A DNA stretch of 39,859 nt, from contig JANWYT010000018.1 of assembly GCA_025055175.1 (NCBI GenBank), positions 1 through 39,859 of the forward strand. Direction: 5' to 3'. This document shows positions 1-7,399 of this stretch, in pieces. The position numbers were made by a program, and so were the translations under genes. The notes under the pieces were generated by a model. The model saw only the letters and a program-made list of their open reading frames with translations. It searched no databases and was not told where the DNA came from. Position 1 is the stretch's first letter, and every line of letters begins with the position of its first letter. The DNA comes from Anaerolineae bacterium. Its GTDB lineage: Bacteria > Chloroflexota > Anaerolineae > Aggregatilineales > Phototrophicaceae.

Positions 1-112
1 AGGCCGGGGCCACGTTGCCTTCGTGGAACAGGTGGCGTTGGCGCTTGTGGTCGATGTCGGCCTGGTACTTCTTGATGGCGCGGTCGGTGGGCTTGAGGCT
101 GAGGGTGGTCAT
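1..112 (-). CDS. N-terminus of a restriction-modification / N-6 DNA methylase-like protein (partial, runs off the left edge)
   Basis: Only the first 37 codons are inside the window, read leftward from an ATG at 112. The peptide opens with a T-L-S-L-K-P-T motif followed by an I-K-x-Y-Q stretch and an H-E-G-N-V-A-P-A stretch. I associate this N-terminus with large methylase/helicase-type restriction proteins, whose usual opening is S-L-K-P-T-x-x-x-x-x-x-Y followed by a T-H-E-x-x-V-x-x-A-F segment. The assignment rests on this short resemblance alone. No catalytic motif is visible here, and the rest of the gene lies outside. Confidence 0.45.
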   Translation of the reverse strand, partial: MTTLSLKPTDRAIKKYQADIDHKRQRHLFHEGNVAPA

Positions 113-150
113 GAGCGGACGGACTTTCAAGGCAGCACAAACTTTGGCCC

Positions 151-156
151 ATTATA
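151..156 (-). promoter_or_regulatory. Possible -10 box for the leftward edge gene
   Basis: On the minus strand this reads TATAAT, 39 bases ahead of the ATG at 112 and just beyond the padR terminator hairpin. No convincing -35 element is seen 16-18 bases upstream, so this is a weak candidate. Confidence 0.3.
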
Positions 157-160
157 ACAC

Positions 161-198
161 AAAAGGCGGCTCGATGCGCCTAAACAGAGCCGAGCCGC
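161..198 (-). terminator. Rho-independent terminator after padR
   Basis: An 8-bp perfect inverted repeat (arms 166-173 and 191-198, GCGGCTCG type) encloses a 17-base loop. On the minus strand it is followed by a short T run (CCTTTTG). It begins two bases past the padR stop codon, as expected for an intrinsic terminator of that gene. Confidence 0.6.
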
Positions 199-199
199 T

Positions 200-751
200 T
201 CATGCGCCTGAGCCTGCCCGCGACAGGATGTGTCGTCGACAGGTCTCTAACCATTCCAGATAGGCCCGCTCCATCGCTATGCCCATCTCCAGGGTCAAGC
301 GCCAAAACAGGTGGCGCTGGTCGAGCCGCGGGTCATCTAGCCCAGGCAGCGGGAAAGACTCATATTGAGCCAGGCGCGCCGCGTGGCCTTCGCGCTGGCG
401 GTCGATGTGTTCTAGGATCGTCTGAGCGTCTAGCTCAGAGGCGAAGAACATCTGCACGAGAAAGGCCTCGCGGTACGTGGGGAGCGGCTGTTCGGTGTGC
501 AGCCAGCGGCGCAACTCGGCCTGCCCCGCCTCCGTGATATGGTAGACCTTGCGATTGGGCCGCCCCTCCTGAATCTCTAGCTTGCTCTCCACCCATCCCT
601 GTTCGGCCATCACGCTCAAGGTACGGTAAATCTGGGCCTGATCGGCTTGCCAAAAGTGGGCAATAGTGCTGTCGAAAGCCTGTGTCTTGAGTTCGTAGCC
701 GGTCATGGGCATGACTGTCAGCAAGCCGAGGATGGCATGAGCGAGGGACAT
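200..751 (-). CDS. PadR family transcriptional regulator
   Basis: This 183-residue protein starts with the PadR winged-helix signature: A-I-L-G-L-L at the N-terminus, then M-T-G-Y-E-L-K, an I-Y-R-T-L recognition region and a G-R-P-N-R-K-V-Y-H-I-T wing (residues 1-75). The C-terminal half (about 90-175) is helical, matching the Vir_act_alpha_C dimerisation domain. GGAGAAG precedes the ATG with good spacing. PadR proteins generally repress an adjacent, often divergent gene in response to a small molecule. Here the divergent unit encodes a deazaflavin-dependent oxidoreductase, a beta-lactamase-like hydrolase and a CPBP protease, which are its likely targets (inference). The ligand cannot be read from the sequence. 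Confidence 0.9.
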   Translation of the reverse strand: MSLAHAILGLLTVMPMTGYELKTQAFDSTIAHFWQADQAQIYRTLSVMAEQGWVESKLEIQEGRPNRKVYHITEAGQAELRRWLHTEQPLPTYREAFLVQMFFASELDAQTILEHIDRQREGHAARLAQYESFPLPGLDDPRLDQRHLFWRLTLEMGIAMERAYLEWLETCRRHILSRAGSGA

Positions 752-789
752 GAGAACTTCTCCGAGAGAGTGACATTCGGCGCAACGCC

Positions 790-803
790 ATCATACAAAT
801 GAT
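790..803. promoter_or_regulatory. Candidate PadR operator in the divergent intergenic region
   Basis: The 142-base gap between padR and the oxidoreductase is AT-richer than its surroundings. It contains ATCAT-ACAA-ATGAT, a 5-bp inverted repeat with a 4-base centre. The hexamer ATACAA also repeats directly, three bases apart. The position between divergent genes fits an autoregulated PadR operator, but the repeat is short and no consensus was matched. Confidence 0.3.
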
Positions 804-893
804 ACAAGACTTCGCCAATAGAAGAGTCATACCATATATGTAAAATCTTATATCTTGAGCGAGGCTTCAGAGCCAGAAAGCGAGATAGAGACG

Positions 894-1337
894 ATGACAA
901 CGATCACCACTCCCAACAAGCCCCCTGCCTTGTGGCGCTGGTTCACGAAGGTGCAGAATCCCTTCATGAAGTGGCTGTTGCGCTCGCCGTTTCACAGCGT
1001 CGTGAGCCGCATCTATCTGCTCATCACGTTCACAGGACGCAAAAGCGGCAAGACTTACACGACGCCGGTGCAGTACGCACAAGACGGCGCGACGCTCTAC
1101 ATTATCACCAGCGAAGGCTATACCTGGTGGAAGAATCTGCGCGGCGGCGCGCAGGTGCAAATCCACCTGCGTGGCACAACGTACCATGCTCAGGCAGATA
1201 CTTCGACCGATCCACAGACGATCAGCGCGCTGCTGACGAGAATTTATCCCGACCTGAGCGCCGAAGGCCGCGAGCGCTTTGCACCAGGCAAGGTGGCCAT
1301 CACCGTACAGCTTCAGAGCGAGGAGGCGCAGAGATGA
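894..1337 (+). CDS. Deazaflavin (F420)-dependent nitroreductase-like protein (DUF385)
   Basis: I chose the ATG at 894, about 8 bases after a GAG-rich ribosome site, over an upstream in-frame TTG at 855; this gives 147 residues. The core matches the Ddn/DUF385 split-barrel fold: L-L-I-T-F-T-G-R-K-S-G-K-T-Y-T-T-P (an R-K-S-G-K turn typical of the family), then a short beta strand region and W-W-K-N-L-R-G-G-A-Q-V (usual form W-x-x-N-L). Such proteins use F420 or flavin to reduce quinones or nitro compounds; cofactor choice here is inferred. The stop overlaps the start of the next gene (ATGA), so the two are translationally coupled. Confidence 0.85.
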   Translation: MTTITTPNKPPALWRWFTKVQNPFMKWLLRSPFHSVVSRIYLLITFTGRKSGKTYTTPVQYAQDGATLYIITSEGYTWWKNLRGGAQVQIHLRGTTYHAQADTSTDPQTISALLTRIYPDLSAEGRERFAPGKVAITVQLQSEEAQR

Positions 1338-2764
1338 CTCGCAAACTTGTGACCGCGCTCGCGCTGCTCATCTGCCTTGTGGCAGGCAGGGCTTTGCCTA
1401 GCTCAGCGCAGGCCGACGTTGCCGCGCTAGACGCCTATTTCCGAGCGCAGATCGGCGCACAACGCGTGCCTGGGATCGCTCTGGCCCTGGCCTACGCCGA
1501 TGGCCGAGTGGATGTGCGCACCTACGGTGGCGGAATTGCGCCGCAGACGCGCTTCAGAATTGGCTCTTTGTCCAAGGCTATGACGGCAGTCGCTGTGCTG
1601 CAACTGACTGAGCAAGGCCTCATCAACCTGGACGCGCCGCTTCAAACCTACCTGCCCGATTTCACCACTCAGAACCCCGATTGGGCAGCGCGGATCACAG
1701 TACGTCATCTGCTCAATCATACGAGTGGGTTATCTGAGCTAAGATACGACGCGACGCAAGATAAGCGCCTAGGCGATAACCTGGTCACATCTTTCGCCAG
1801 CGCTCAGCATGACGCCGAACCCGGCGAGCAGTTCGCTTATTTCAACGCTAACTACGAACTGTTAGGACGAATCGTCGAAGTTGTCAGTGGCCAGCCATAC
1901 AATGCATACATGCGCGAGCGAGTCTTTGCACCGGCAGGTATGGACGATGCTCTGGCGTACGGTGATCCGACGCCGATAGCAGAGCTGGCACAGGGACATC
2001 TCGTCTTCTACGGCTTCCCAGTCGCCTTCCAAGAGCCGCTGCCAATCCCAGAAGCTAGTGGCGGAATCATCGCCAGCGGAGCAGACATGGCGGCTTTCCT
2101 GCGCCAATTCTTGATCGACGAGCCGAATATCCTAAGCAAAGCGAGTATTGCCGCAATGTTGACGGCGCCGCTCGGCGTGGACAGTCCTTATGGCATGGGC
2201 TGGATCATCGAAACGACGACGGACAATGCGCGCATCTATACGCATGGAGGCGGCGTGATGACTTTCTCATCGGACATGGCACTGCTACCCGATGAAGGCG
2301 TCGCGTTTGCCCTGCTCTACAATCGCAACAACCTGCTCTCAACGCTGACCACGAACGCCAACATCCACAACAGCGTAATCGCCATCTTACGCGACAGAGA
2401 GACGCCAGTCGGTGGCGTGAGCGAGAACGTCGTCGGCGTTGTCATCCTCGTCATCAGCGCAACCATCGTCATCAGCGATACTCGACGACTGCTCACTAGC
2501 CGTCGTTGGACAGAGCGCACACGCAATCAGCCACTTTGGAAGCGCGCGCTCAGCCTAGTGTTGCTGCTCTTCCCGGTGTACTTTCTGCTGGCGTTGCCAT
2601 CTATGGTGCGGATGGTCATGCAGCGCGTGGCGACTTACGAACTGATCTTCTTCCAGCTCCCTGATTTGGTACTTTTGCTGTTTATCTCAGCAGCGCTCAG
2701 CTTGTTGACGCTCGTCGTGCGTCTCATCTTCTGGAGAAGCCAAACCCAAAGGACAGCATCATGA
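1334..2764 (+). CDS. Class C beta-lactamase-like serine hydrolase with C-terminal membrane segments
   Basis: The ATG at 1334 follows AGGAGG and overlaps the stop of the preceding gene, giving 476 residues. A signal peptide occupies about residues 1-26. Catalytic motifs of the beta-lactamase/PBP family are visible: S-L-S-K (SxxK) near residue 79, Y-F-N (YxN) near residue 172, and T-H-G-G-G in the KTG position. H-L-L-N-H-T-S-G-L is the usual family block after SxxK. The last 150 residues contain about three hydrophobic helices, so the hydrolase domain is probably outside and membrane-tethered. Such proteins are usually D-amino-acid peptidases or esterases rather than antibiotic-resistance enzymes. 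It is coupled by ATGA overlap to the CPBP protease gene downstream. Confidence 0.88.
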   Translation: MTRKLVTALALLICLVAGRALPSSAQADVAALDAYFRAQIGAQRVPGIALALAYADGRVDVRTYGGGIAPQTRFRIGSLSKAMTAVAVLQLTEQGLINLDAPLQTYLPDFTTQNPDWAARITVRHLLNHTSGLSELRYDATQDKRLGDNLVTSFASAQHDAEPGEQFAYFNANYELLGRIVEVVSGQPYNAYMRERVFAPAGMDDALAYGDPTPIAELAQGHLVFYGFPVAFQEPLPIPEASGGIIASGADMAAFLRQFLIDEPNILSKASIAAMLTAPLGVDSPYGMGWIIETTTDNARIYTHGGGVMTFSSDMALLPDEGVAFALLYNRNNLLSTLTTNANIHNSVIAILRDRETPVGGVSENVVGVVILVISATIVISDTRRLLTSRRWTERTRNQPLWKRALSLVLLLFPVYFLLALPSMVRMVMQRVATYELIFFQLPDLVLLLFISAALSLLTLVVRLIFWRSQTQRTAS

Positions 2765-3594
2765 CAGCTCACACGCCAAGCAAGCAGCGGCCCAACTTCA
2801 TCCAGCGCCACCCGATTGTGGCGTTCTTCTCAATGGCGTATGCCTTCTCGTGGGCAATTGGCAGCCTGCTGATCGCCAATCATCATGAGCTGCTGCGTGT
2901 GCCGCAGAGCCTGCACTACCTCAGTGCATTTGGGCCAGCCCTGGCAGCCGTCGTCGTGACGGCGCTGGCCGATGGGCGCGCGGGCTTGATCGGCCTGGGT
3001 CAGCGCGTTGTCCGCGCCAACGTGAGTCTGCGCTGGTGGTTGATCGGCGTCGGTACGCCTTTGGCGCTGGGTCTGGCGACGATCGTCGTCTACGCGCTCA
3101 GGCACAATGCCCTGCCAGACCTGGCCCTGTTTGGCCAAGTCGATTATCTGGGCAACGTCGGCGTGCTAGCGGCGCTGGCCCTGTGGATCGCCACTTACGG
3201 CTTTGGCGAGGAGATAGGCTGGCGCGGTTTCGCCTTTCACCACTTGGAATCAGCTGGATGGCTGCGAGCGGCAACGCTGATTGGCGTGCTGTGGGGGCTG
3301 TGGCATCTGCCTTTCTTCTTCTACAAAGATAATTTCATAGCGCTGGGCATAGGCGGCTTCGTCGGCTATCTAGTCAGTATCATGATGGGTTCAATCCTGC
3401 TGTCGTGGCTGTACCGCAGCAGTGGCGACAGCATCCTGATAGCAGCGCTGTGGCACGGATTGTTCGACTTTGTGAGCGCCTCCCCCATCGCTGAAGGCGC
3501 AGGCAGTGCCGTCATCAGCGGCGTAGTCATCCTCTGGGTGATCGTCATTGTACGGAGAGCAGCGAGGTCACAGCCTTTAGCACAAAACACCTAA
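2761..3594 (+). CDS. CPBP family intramembrane metalloprotease (CAAX protease/bacteriocin-processing type)
   Basis: This 277-residue, multi-pass membrane protein carries the three hallmark motifs of the Abi/CPBP family. These are G-F-G-E-E-I-G-W-R-G-F (EExxxR) around residue 150, W-H-L-P-F-F around residue 182, and a final W-H-G-L-F-D-F histidine motif around residue 230. The glutamates and histidines form the membrane-embedded metal site. Substrates are unknown; family roles include CAAX-type processing and peptide immunity. It is the last gene of the three-gene unit divergent from padR, which suggests shared PadR control. Confidence 0.92.
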   Translation: MTAHTPSKQRPNFIQRHPIVAFFSMAYAFSWAIGSLLIANHHELLRVPQSLHYLSAFGPALAAVVVTALADGRAGLIGLGQRVVRANVSLRWWLIGVGTPLALGLATIVVYALRHNALPDLALFGQVDYLGNVGVLAALALWIATYGFGEEIGWRGFAFHHLESAGWLRAATLIGVLWGLWHLPFFFYKDNFIALGIGGFVGYLVSIMMGSILLSWLYRSSGDSILIAALWHGLFDFVSASPIAEGAGSAVISGVVILWVIVIVRRAARSQPLAQNT

Positions 3595-3612
3595 TCCCTT
3601 TAGCCTTCCTCC

Positions 3613-3627
3613 GCGCTATAATAGCGC
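3613..3627 (+). promoter_or_regulatory. -10 box embedded in a perfect inverted repeat before hypA
   Basis: GCGCTAT-A-ATAGCGC is a perfect 7-bp inverted repeat with a single central base, and its centre contains a consensus TATAAT (3617-3622). It lies 26 bases ahead of hypA. It may simply be the hypA promoter, or a promoter with an overlapping operator. The -35 region is poor. Confidence 0.45.
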
Positions 3628-3653
3628 AAACTACCGCAGGGACGAGACGCTCC

Positions 3654-4019
3654 ATGCACGAACTGAGCATCACCCAAAACATCCTCAACATCGCGTTAGA
3701 ACACGCCGACAAGCACCATGCCCAGCGCATTACCGCCATTCGCCTGGTCATCGGCCAACTCTCGTCCTTCGTCGATGACGCCATCCAGTTCTACTGGGAC
3801 ATCATCAGCGACGGCACGCAGGCCAAAGGCGCGCAGCTCGTCTTCCAGCGCGTGCCAGCGCGCTTGCAATGCCAGGCCTGCGGCCACGACTATCCCCTAG
3901 ACGGCGAAAGCTACGCCTGCCCTCGGTGCGGCCAGGACGCGGCCAAAGTCGTCGGCGGACGAGAGTTTTACATCGAGTCGATCGACATTCAAATCGCGGA
4001 AGACAATAACTCAAGATAA
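3654..4019 (+). CDS. hypA: Hydrogenase maturation nickel metallochaperone HypA
   Basis: At 121 residues this is full length for HypA. It begins with the diagnostic M-H-E-L-S-I, whose His2 belongs to the nickel site. The zinc domain is a C-x2-C pair (C-Q-A-C) followed about 20 residues later by C-P-R-C. HypA delivers Ni2+ to the NiFe-hydrogenase large subunit together with HypB, and can also serve urease maturation. hypB follows 42 bases downstream. No hydrogenase structural gene, hypC, hypD, hypE or hypF lies in the window, so the target enzyme is encoded elsewhere. Confidence 0.95.
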   Translation: MHELSITQNILNIALEHADKHHAQRITAIRLVIGQLSSFVDDAIQFYWDIISDGTQAKGAQLVFQRVPARLQCQACGHDYPLDGESYACPRCGQDAAKVVGGREFYIESIDIQIAEDNNSR

Positions 4020-4061
4020 GTTAAAAAAAACTTCTGAGCGTCGTTCAAAAAGGATTAGCGC

Positions 4062-4730
4062 ATGACTGTCAAAACCATATCCATCCAAGAGAACATCCTC
4101 AACGCCAACGACTCGTTGGCGGCACAAATCCGCACATGGCTCACAGAAAATAGAGTCTTCGCCGTCAACATGATGGCTTCGCCTGGTGCCGGCAAGACTT
4201 CGCTGATCGAGCGCACCATCAGCGGCCTAAGCGGCAAGCGGCGCGTCGCCATCATCAACGGCGACACAACGGCGGCCAGCATGGACGCCGAACGAGCGCA
4301 GAAGGTTGGCGCGCTGGCCATCCACGTCAACACAGGCGGCAACTGCCACTTAGAGGCTTTCATGGTGCGCAGCGCCCTAGACGCGCTAGACTTGAGCGGC
4401 ATTGATCTGTTGATCGTGGAGAACGTAGGCAACTTGGTCTGCCCCAGCGGTTGGGACTTAGGGACGCACCGTCGCGTGCTGGTGGCTTCTATCCCCGAAG
4501 GCGCAGACAAGCCCTACAAGTACCCGTCCATGTACAGCGGCGTCTCGGCGGTCGTCATCAACAAGGTTGACCTGCTGCCCTACGTGCCGTTCGACATGGA
4601 CTACTTCCGCAAGGGCATTGAGGCCCTCAACCCCAACACGGCTATCTTCCCGCTGTCATGCACCACCGGCGAAGGCGTGAATGCCTGGTTGGAGTGGCTA
4701 GAAAGGCAGATGGCTTTTTACGCGGGTTAA
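4062..4730 (+). CDS. hypB: Hydrogenase maturation GTPase HypB
   Basis: The 222-residue protein is a SIMIBI-class GTPase. It has a P-loop S-P-G-A-G-K-T-S (residues 40-47), the family block N-V-G-N-L-V-C-P with its metal-binding cysteine, another cysteine/histidine pair in G-G-N-C-H-L-E, and N-K-V-D for guanine recognition. It lacks the histidine-rich N-terminal nickel-storage stretch seen in some HypB proteins. GTP hydrolysis drives nickel transfer with HypA. An A-rich run (4023-4030) and a GGATTAG-type weak ribosome site lie in the short gap after hypA, consistent with one transcript. Confidence 0.95.
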   Translation: MTVKTISIQENILNANDSLAAQIRTWLTENRVFAVNMMASPGAGKTSLIERTISGLSGKRRVAIINGDTTAASMDAERAQKVGALAIHVNTGGNCHLEAFMVRSALDALDLSGIDLLIVENVGNLVCPSGWDLGTHRRVLVASIPEGADKPYKYPSMYSGVSAVVINKVDLLPYVPFDMDYFRKGIEALNPNTAIFPLSCTTGEGVNAWLEWLERQMAFYAG

Positions 4731-4856
4731 TCTCTCTCTTCAGCCTAACCCAACACATCGCCTCGCTGCGCTGCAAATCGAGTGCTGACCTCGGAAATTA
4801 AGCAGACTATTAAACAAGTGCGGCAAACTTTCATGTTTTCACGACTCAGGCTGGTC

Positions 4857-4862
4857 TATACT
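4857..4862 (+). promoter_or_regulatory. Possible -10 box for the nuclease-like gene
   Basis: TATACT lies 59 bases ahead of the ATG at 4922, inside a 191-base gap after hypB that is AT-richer than the genes. The T-rich stretch TGTTTT about 17 bases upstream is a weak -35. Apart from this I see nothing in the gap. Confidence 0.3.
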
Positions 4863-4921
4863 GGTCATGTTCGTCGTTTACGCGCCTAGCCCCCGATGGG
4901 AGCTTGCGACGGAGGCTTGCA

Positions 4922-5722
4922 ATGAAACGGATCAAGATATTCTTCATACCCGCTGGGTTTTTGACGATGGCGATCGCTATCATACTGCTGCTCAACTTCA
5001 CTGCCCCCAATCCAACGGGCAGGCGCTACAGCAGCGAAAGCCCTCTCACCAGCGGACAGGGCAATAGCAGGGAGATTGGCCTGAACGGCGAGCGCATCCT
5101 CGCCCGTGATCTGGGCGTGCCACGCAACGATCTACCCGACCAGCGTCAATGCTTTTGTCAAGATCGCTACCGGAGTGTGCCACTGCCGTCCGAATGCCGC
5201 GTTTGCATGGTCTACGCTGTCCTAGAATCGAGTTCACATCGACGCCCAGATTTCGTCGCACCTAGCTTCATCGCCGAGGTCAAAAATACCCAAAGCTTGC
5301 TTTATGAGCAATCAGACACTCTAAGCCAAATCGGAGACTATGTCATCTCGGCCCGCGCCGCCAATCGTCCCCTGTATCTATATACGCGCGTCAATACGCG
5401 CCTCGATCCAGAATTTTATCAGCTCGTAGAAAGCACTGGCGGCGCTGTCGTCCATTACTTCACCGTGCCTGGCTGGGTTGATCCAGTCGATGAAGCGGCT
5501 AGATTGGCTTTGGGGATTGGCGCAGGCATGTTTGTGCTTGGCTTCATCATGCCCTCTCGCCTACCACGCTTCCAGCGTCAGCAGCGTCAGGCCAAACCCA
5601 GGCGTGCCGACGACCCAGTGAGCCGCACCGCGCGCAAGATCGATGCGATGGATGATTTCGTGACTCGCACCAAAGACAACAAACGCTTCGAGATTGACGT
5701 GGAAGATAGCCGCAATGACTGA
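4922..5722 (+). CDS. Membrane-anchored PD-(D/E)xK nuclease-like protein of unknown role
   Basis: I prefer the ATG at 4922, 6 bases after GGAGG, over a TTG at 4904; this gives 266 residues. A helix at about 8-25 is followed by a G-x-x-G-E element (E57). A four-cysteine cluster comes next (C77-x-C79 and C92-x2-C95). The core then reads R-R-P-D-F (D110), I-A-E-V-K-N (E119, K121), Q136-x2-D-Y and L-Y-L-Y-T-R. This order (GE, PD, ExK, Q) is that of restriction-endonuclease-fold nucleases, including REase-fold toxin domains. A second hydrophobic helix (about 194-212) precedes a basic tail. Both the catalytic assignment and a zinc site at the cysteines are inferences. No immunity gene is obvious next to it. 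Confidence 0.55.
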   Translation: MKRIKIFFIPAGFLTMAIAIILLLNFTAPNPTGRRYSSESPLTSGQGNSREIGLNGERILARDLGVPRNDLPDQRQCFCQDRYRSVPLPSECRVCMVYAVLESSSHRRPDFVAPSFIAEVKNTQSLLYEQSDTLSQIGDYVISARAANRPLYLYTRVNTRLDPEFYQLVESTGGAVVHYFTVPGWVDPVDEAARLALGIGAGMFVLGFIMPSRLPRFQRQQRQAKPRRADDPVSRTARKIDAMDDFVTRTKDNKRFEIDVEDSRND

Positions 5723-5795
5723 GCCTAGCGCCGACGGCGGAGCGCAATCCTGCCAGCCGCGCTACGGCTGAGATGACGCTCTCCGAGAGGCGAGC

Positions 5796-6230
5796 ATGGC
5801 GCAAGTCATTATCTATACGGACGGCGCATCGTCCAACAACCAAGACGCCGAGAAGCGCGTGGGCGGCTGGGCCGCCATCCTCGTCCTGGTGGATGACGAG
5901 GGCAGCCCTGAAGCCACGCGCGAGATGAGCGGATCGCTCATCGGCGCGACCAACAACCAGGCCGAATTAGAAGCGGTGCGCCAAGCCCTGCTGGCCCTGC
6001 GGAAGCCTGGCCAGCGCGTGACCATCGTCACCGACAGCGCCTACGTGATCGGCATGTTGAGCAAGGGCTGGAAAGCCAAAGAGAATCAGGCCCTCATCGC
6101 AGAGATCAAGGCGCTGCTGGCTCAGCACCATGTGACCTTCGAGCAGGTCAGAGGCCATGACGGCCACGCCATGAACGAGCGCGCCGACCGCTTGGCTGTG
6201 AGAGCAACAAAACAACGCCTCACAGATTGA
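5796..6230 (+). CDS. rnhA: Ribonuclease HI
   Basis: This 144-residue protein has the complete RNase HI active site: Asp in Y-T-D-G-A (residues 7-11), Glu in N-N-Q-A-E-L-E-A, Asp in V-T-D-S-A-Y, and the last Asp in N-E-R-A-D-R-L-A after the G-H-D-G-H loop. It hydrolyses the RNA strand of RNA/DNA hybrids in a metal-dependent way. GAGAGGCGAG precedes the ATG. The stop overlaps by 4 bases a possible TTG start of the degraded DUF1524 reading frame downstream. Confidence 0.93.
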   Translation: MAQVIIYTDGASSNNQDAEKRVGGWAAILVLVDDEGSPEATREMSGSLIGATNNQAELEAVRQALLALRKPGQRVTIVTDSAYVIGMLSKGWKAKENQALIAEIKALLAQHHVTFEQVRGHDGHAMNERADRLAVRATKQRLTD

Positions 6231-6645
6231 AACCTCCAAAACCCCAGGACAAACCAGCGGTCGTTACCATCAGCGTGCGTGAGTTGATCGAATGCAAATC
6301 TGACGTTCATCACATCTTCCCTAAAGACCTGCTCAAAAAGCGCGGCCTCTCTCAAAGCCAATACAACCAGATCGCCAATTACGTCGCAGCCCAGAGCGAG
6401 ATCAACATTCAAATCGGCAACAAAGCCCCCGCCACCTACTTTCGAGAGATGTGGCAGCAGGTGCAGGGTGGGGGCCACAGCGCTACGGCAACATCAGCAC
6501 GCCAGAGGAACTGCGCCATAACCTGGCCATGAACTGCATTCCAGACGGCATAGAGAACATGACCTCAGATGACTACCCTGACTTCCTGGCAGAGCGGTGG
6601 CGCTTGATGGCTCTCAAGATCAGGGTATATTTTGAGAGTCCGTGA
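6227..6645 (+). pseudogene. Frameshifted C-terminal remnant of a DUF262/DUF1524 (GmrSD-type) protein
   Basis: The first frame (6227 to about 6470) encodes V-H-H-I-F-P-K-D, the histidine/HNH-like motif of DUF1524, then the A-N-Y-V, E-I-N-I-Q-I-G-N-K-A-P segment. Around 6465-6480 homology jumps to the +2-shifted frame. That frame continues with R-Y-G-N-I-S-T-P-E-E-L-R-H-N-L, N-C-I-P-D-G-I and N-M-T-S-D-D-Y-P-D-F-L-A and ends at 6645. Together these parts reproduce the ending of DUF262-DUF1524 proteins, which act as modification-dependent restriction enzymes. The large N-terminal DUF262 NTPase-like part is absent, being replaced by rnhA. It therefore looks like a degraded fragment rather than a working gene, unless the frameshift is a sequencing error in an already truncated copy. 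Confidence 0.8.
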
Positions 6646-6722
6646 GAGACGGCAGGGCTGGTAGAATAGGCGTATGACTTCATGGGTCGAATTGTCGTCC
6701 TGTTCGAGAAAGAGACCTCATC

Positions 6723-7328
6723 ATGCCCTCCCCTCAAGCGTTGCGCCGAGCCGTCACCTGGGTGGCGCTGCTCAACCTGGCTTATTTCTTCATCGAATTT
6801 GGCGCAGCGCGCCTCATCGGCTCGGTATCGCTGGCTGCTGACAGCATTGACTTCTTAGAAGATGCCTTCCTCAACTTCCTGATCGTCTTCGCACTGGGCC
6901 AGAGCCTCCTCGTTCGTAAGCGTACGGGCCAAGCTCTGGCCTTCGTCCTGCTCATCCCCAGCCTGCTAGCCCTGGTCACCATCCTAGAGAAACTGGCTCA
7001 GCCTGTGCCGCCAACCTCAGAGACGCTCTCGTTAGTTGGCTCAGGCGCGCTGATCGTCAACCTCACCTGCGCTTTCATGCTGGCGCGCTTCCGTGGCCAT
7101 CGCGGCAGTCTGGCCAAAGCCGCCTTCTTCTCGGCGCGCAACGACGCTGCCGCCAACGTGGCCATCGTCGTCGCCGGCTTCATCACCGCGCTAGCGCCGT
7201 CCATCTGGCCCGATCTAGTGGTCGGCATCGGCATTTTCGTCATGAACGCCGATGCGGCGCGCAAGGTGTGGAGCGCGGCGCGCGCCGAGTCGCCAGAAGC
7301 CTACGAAGATTTGCAAGTCCAGGCCTGA
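6723..7328 (+). CDS. Small cation-efflux-like (CDF family-related) membrane protein
   Basis: At 201 residues with about five to six hydrophobic helices, this is the membrane half of a cation diffusion facilitator without the cytoplasmic C-terminal domain. The helix-2 motif A-A-D-S-I-D-F-L-E-D (D43, D47) corresponds to the HxxxD/DxxxD metal site. In the helix-5 counterpart, F-S-A-R-N-D-A-A-A-N, the usual histidine is a serine. Such short proteins are annotated as cation transporters, but the changed site leaves substrate and activity uncertain. The ATG at 6723 is preceded by GAGAAAGAG. The stop codon sits inside a hairpin (7319-7341). Confidence 0.7.
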   Translation: MPSPQALRRAVTWVALLNLAYFFIEFGAARLIGSVSLAADSIDFLEDAFLNFLIVFALGQSLLVRKRTGQALAFVLLIPSLLALVTILEKLAQPVPPTSETLSLVGSGALIVNLTCAFMLARFRGHRGSLAKAAFFSARNDAAANVAIVVAGFITALAPSIWPDLVVGIGIFVMNADAARKVWSAARAESPEAYEDLQVQA

Positions 7329-7341
7329 GGTTCAGACCTGG
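7319..7341 (+). other. Hairpin spanning the stop codon of the cation-efflux-like gene
   Basis: CCAGGCCTGA and TCAGACCTGG form a 10-base inverted repeat with one mismatch and a 3-base loop. There is no T run after it, so it is not a classical terminator. It could slow decay or pause transcription before the cupin gene. Confidence 0.35.
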
Positions 7342-7399
7342 CAGACAAGCCCGCACCACTTTATCATCCTGCCCAGTTATCCCACCACGGAGGCCTACC

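Noticed and set aside
932..1333. Upstream in-frame extension of the beta-lactamase-like gene (610-residue reading)
   Set aside because: The extension runs through the DUF385 gene in another frame and has no domain. The ATG at 1334 follows AGGAGG and begins a signal peptide.
4867..5067. Short plus-strand frame opening at an ATG before the nuclease-like gene
   Set aside because: It is out of frame with the supported 266-residue protein and has no ribosome site or domain.
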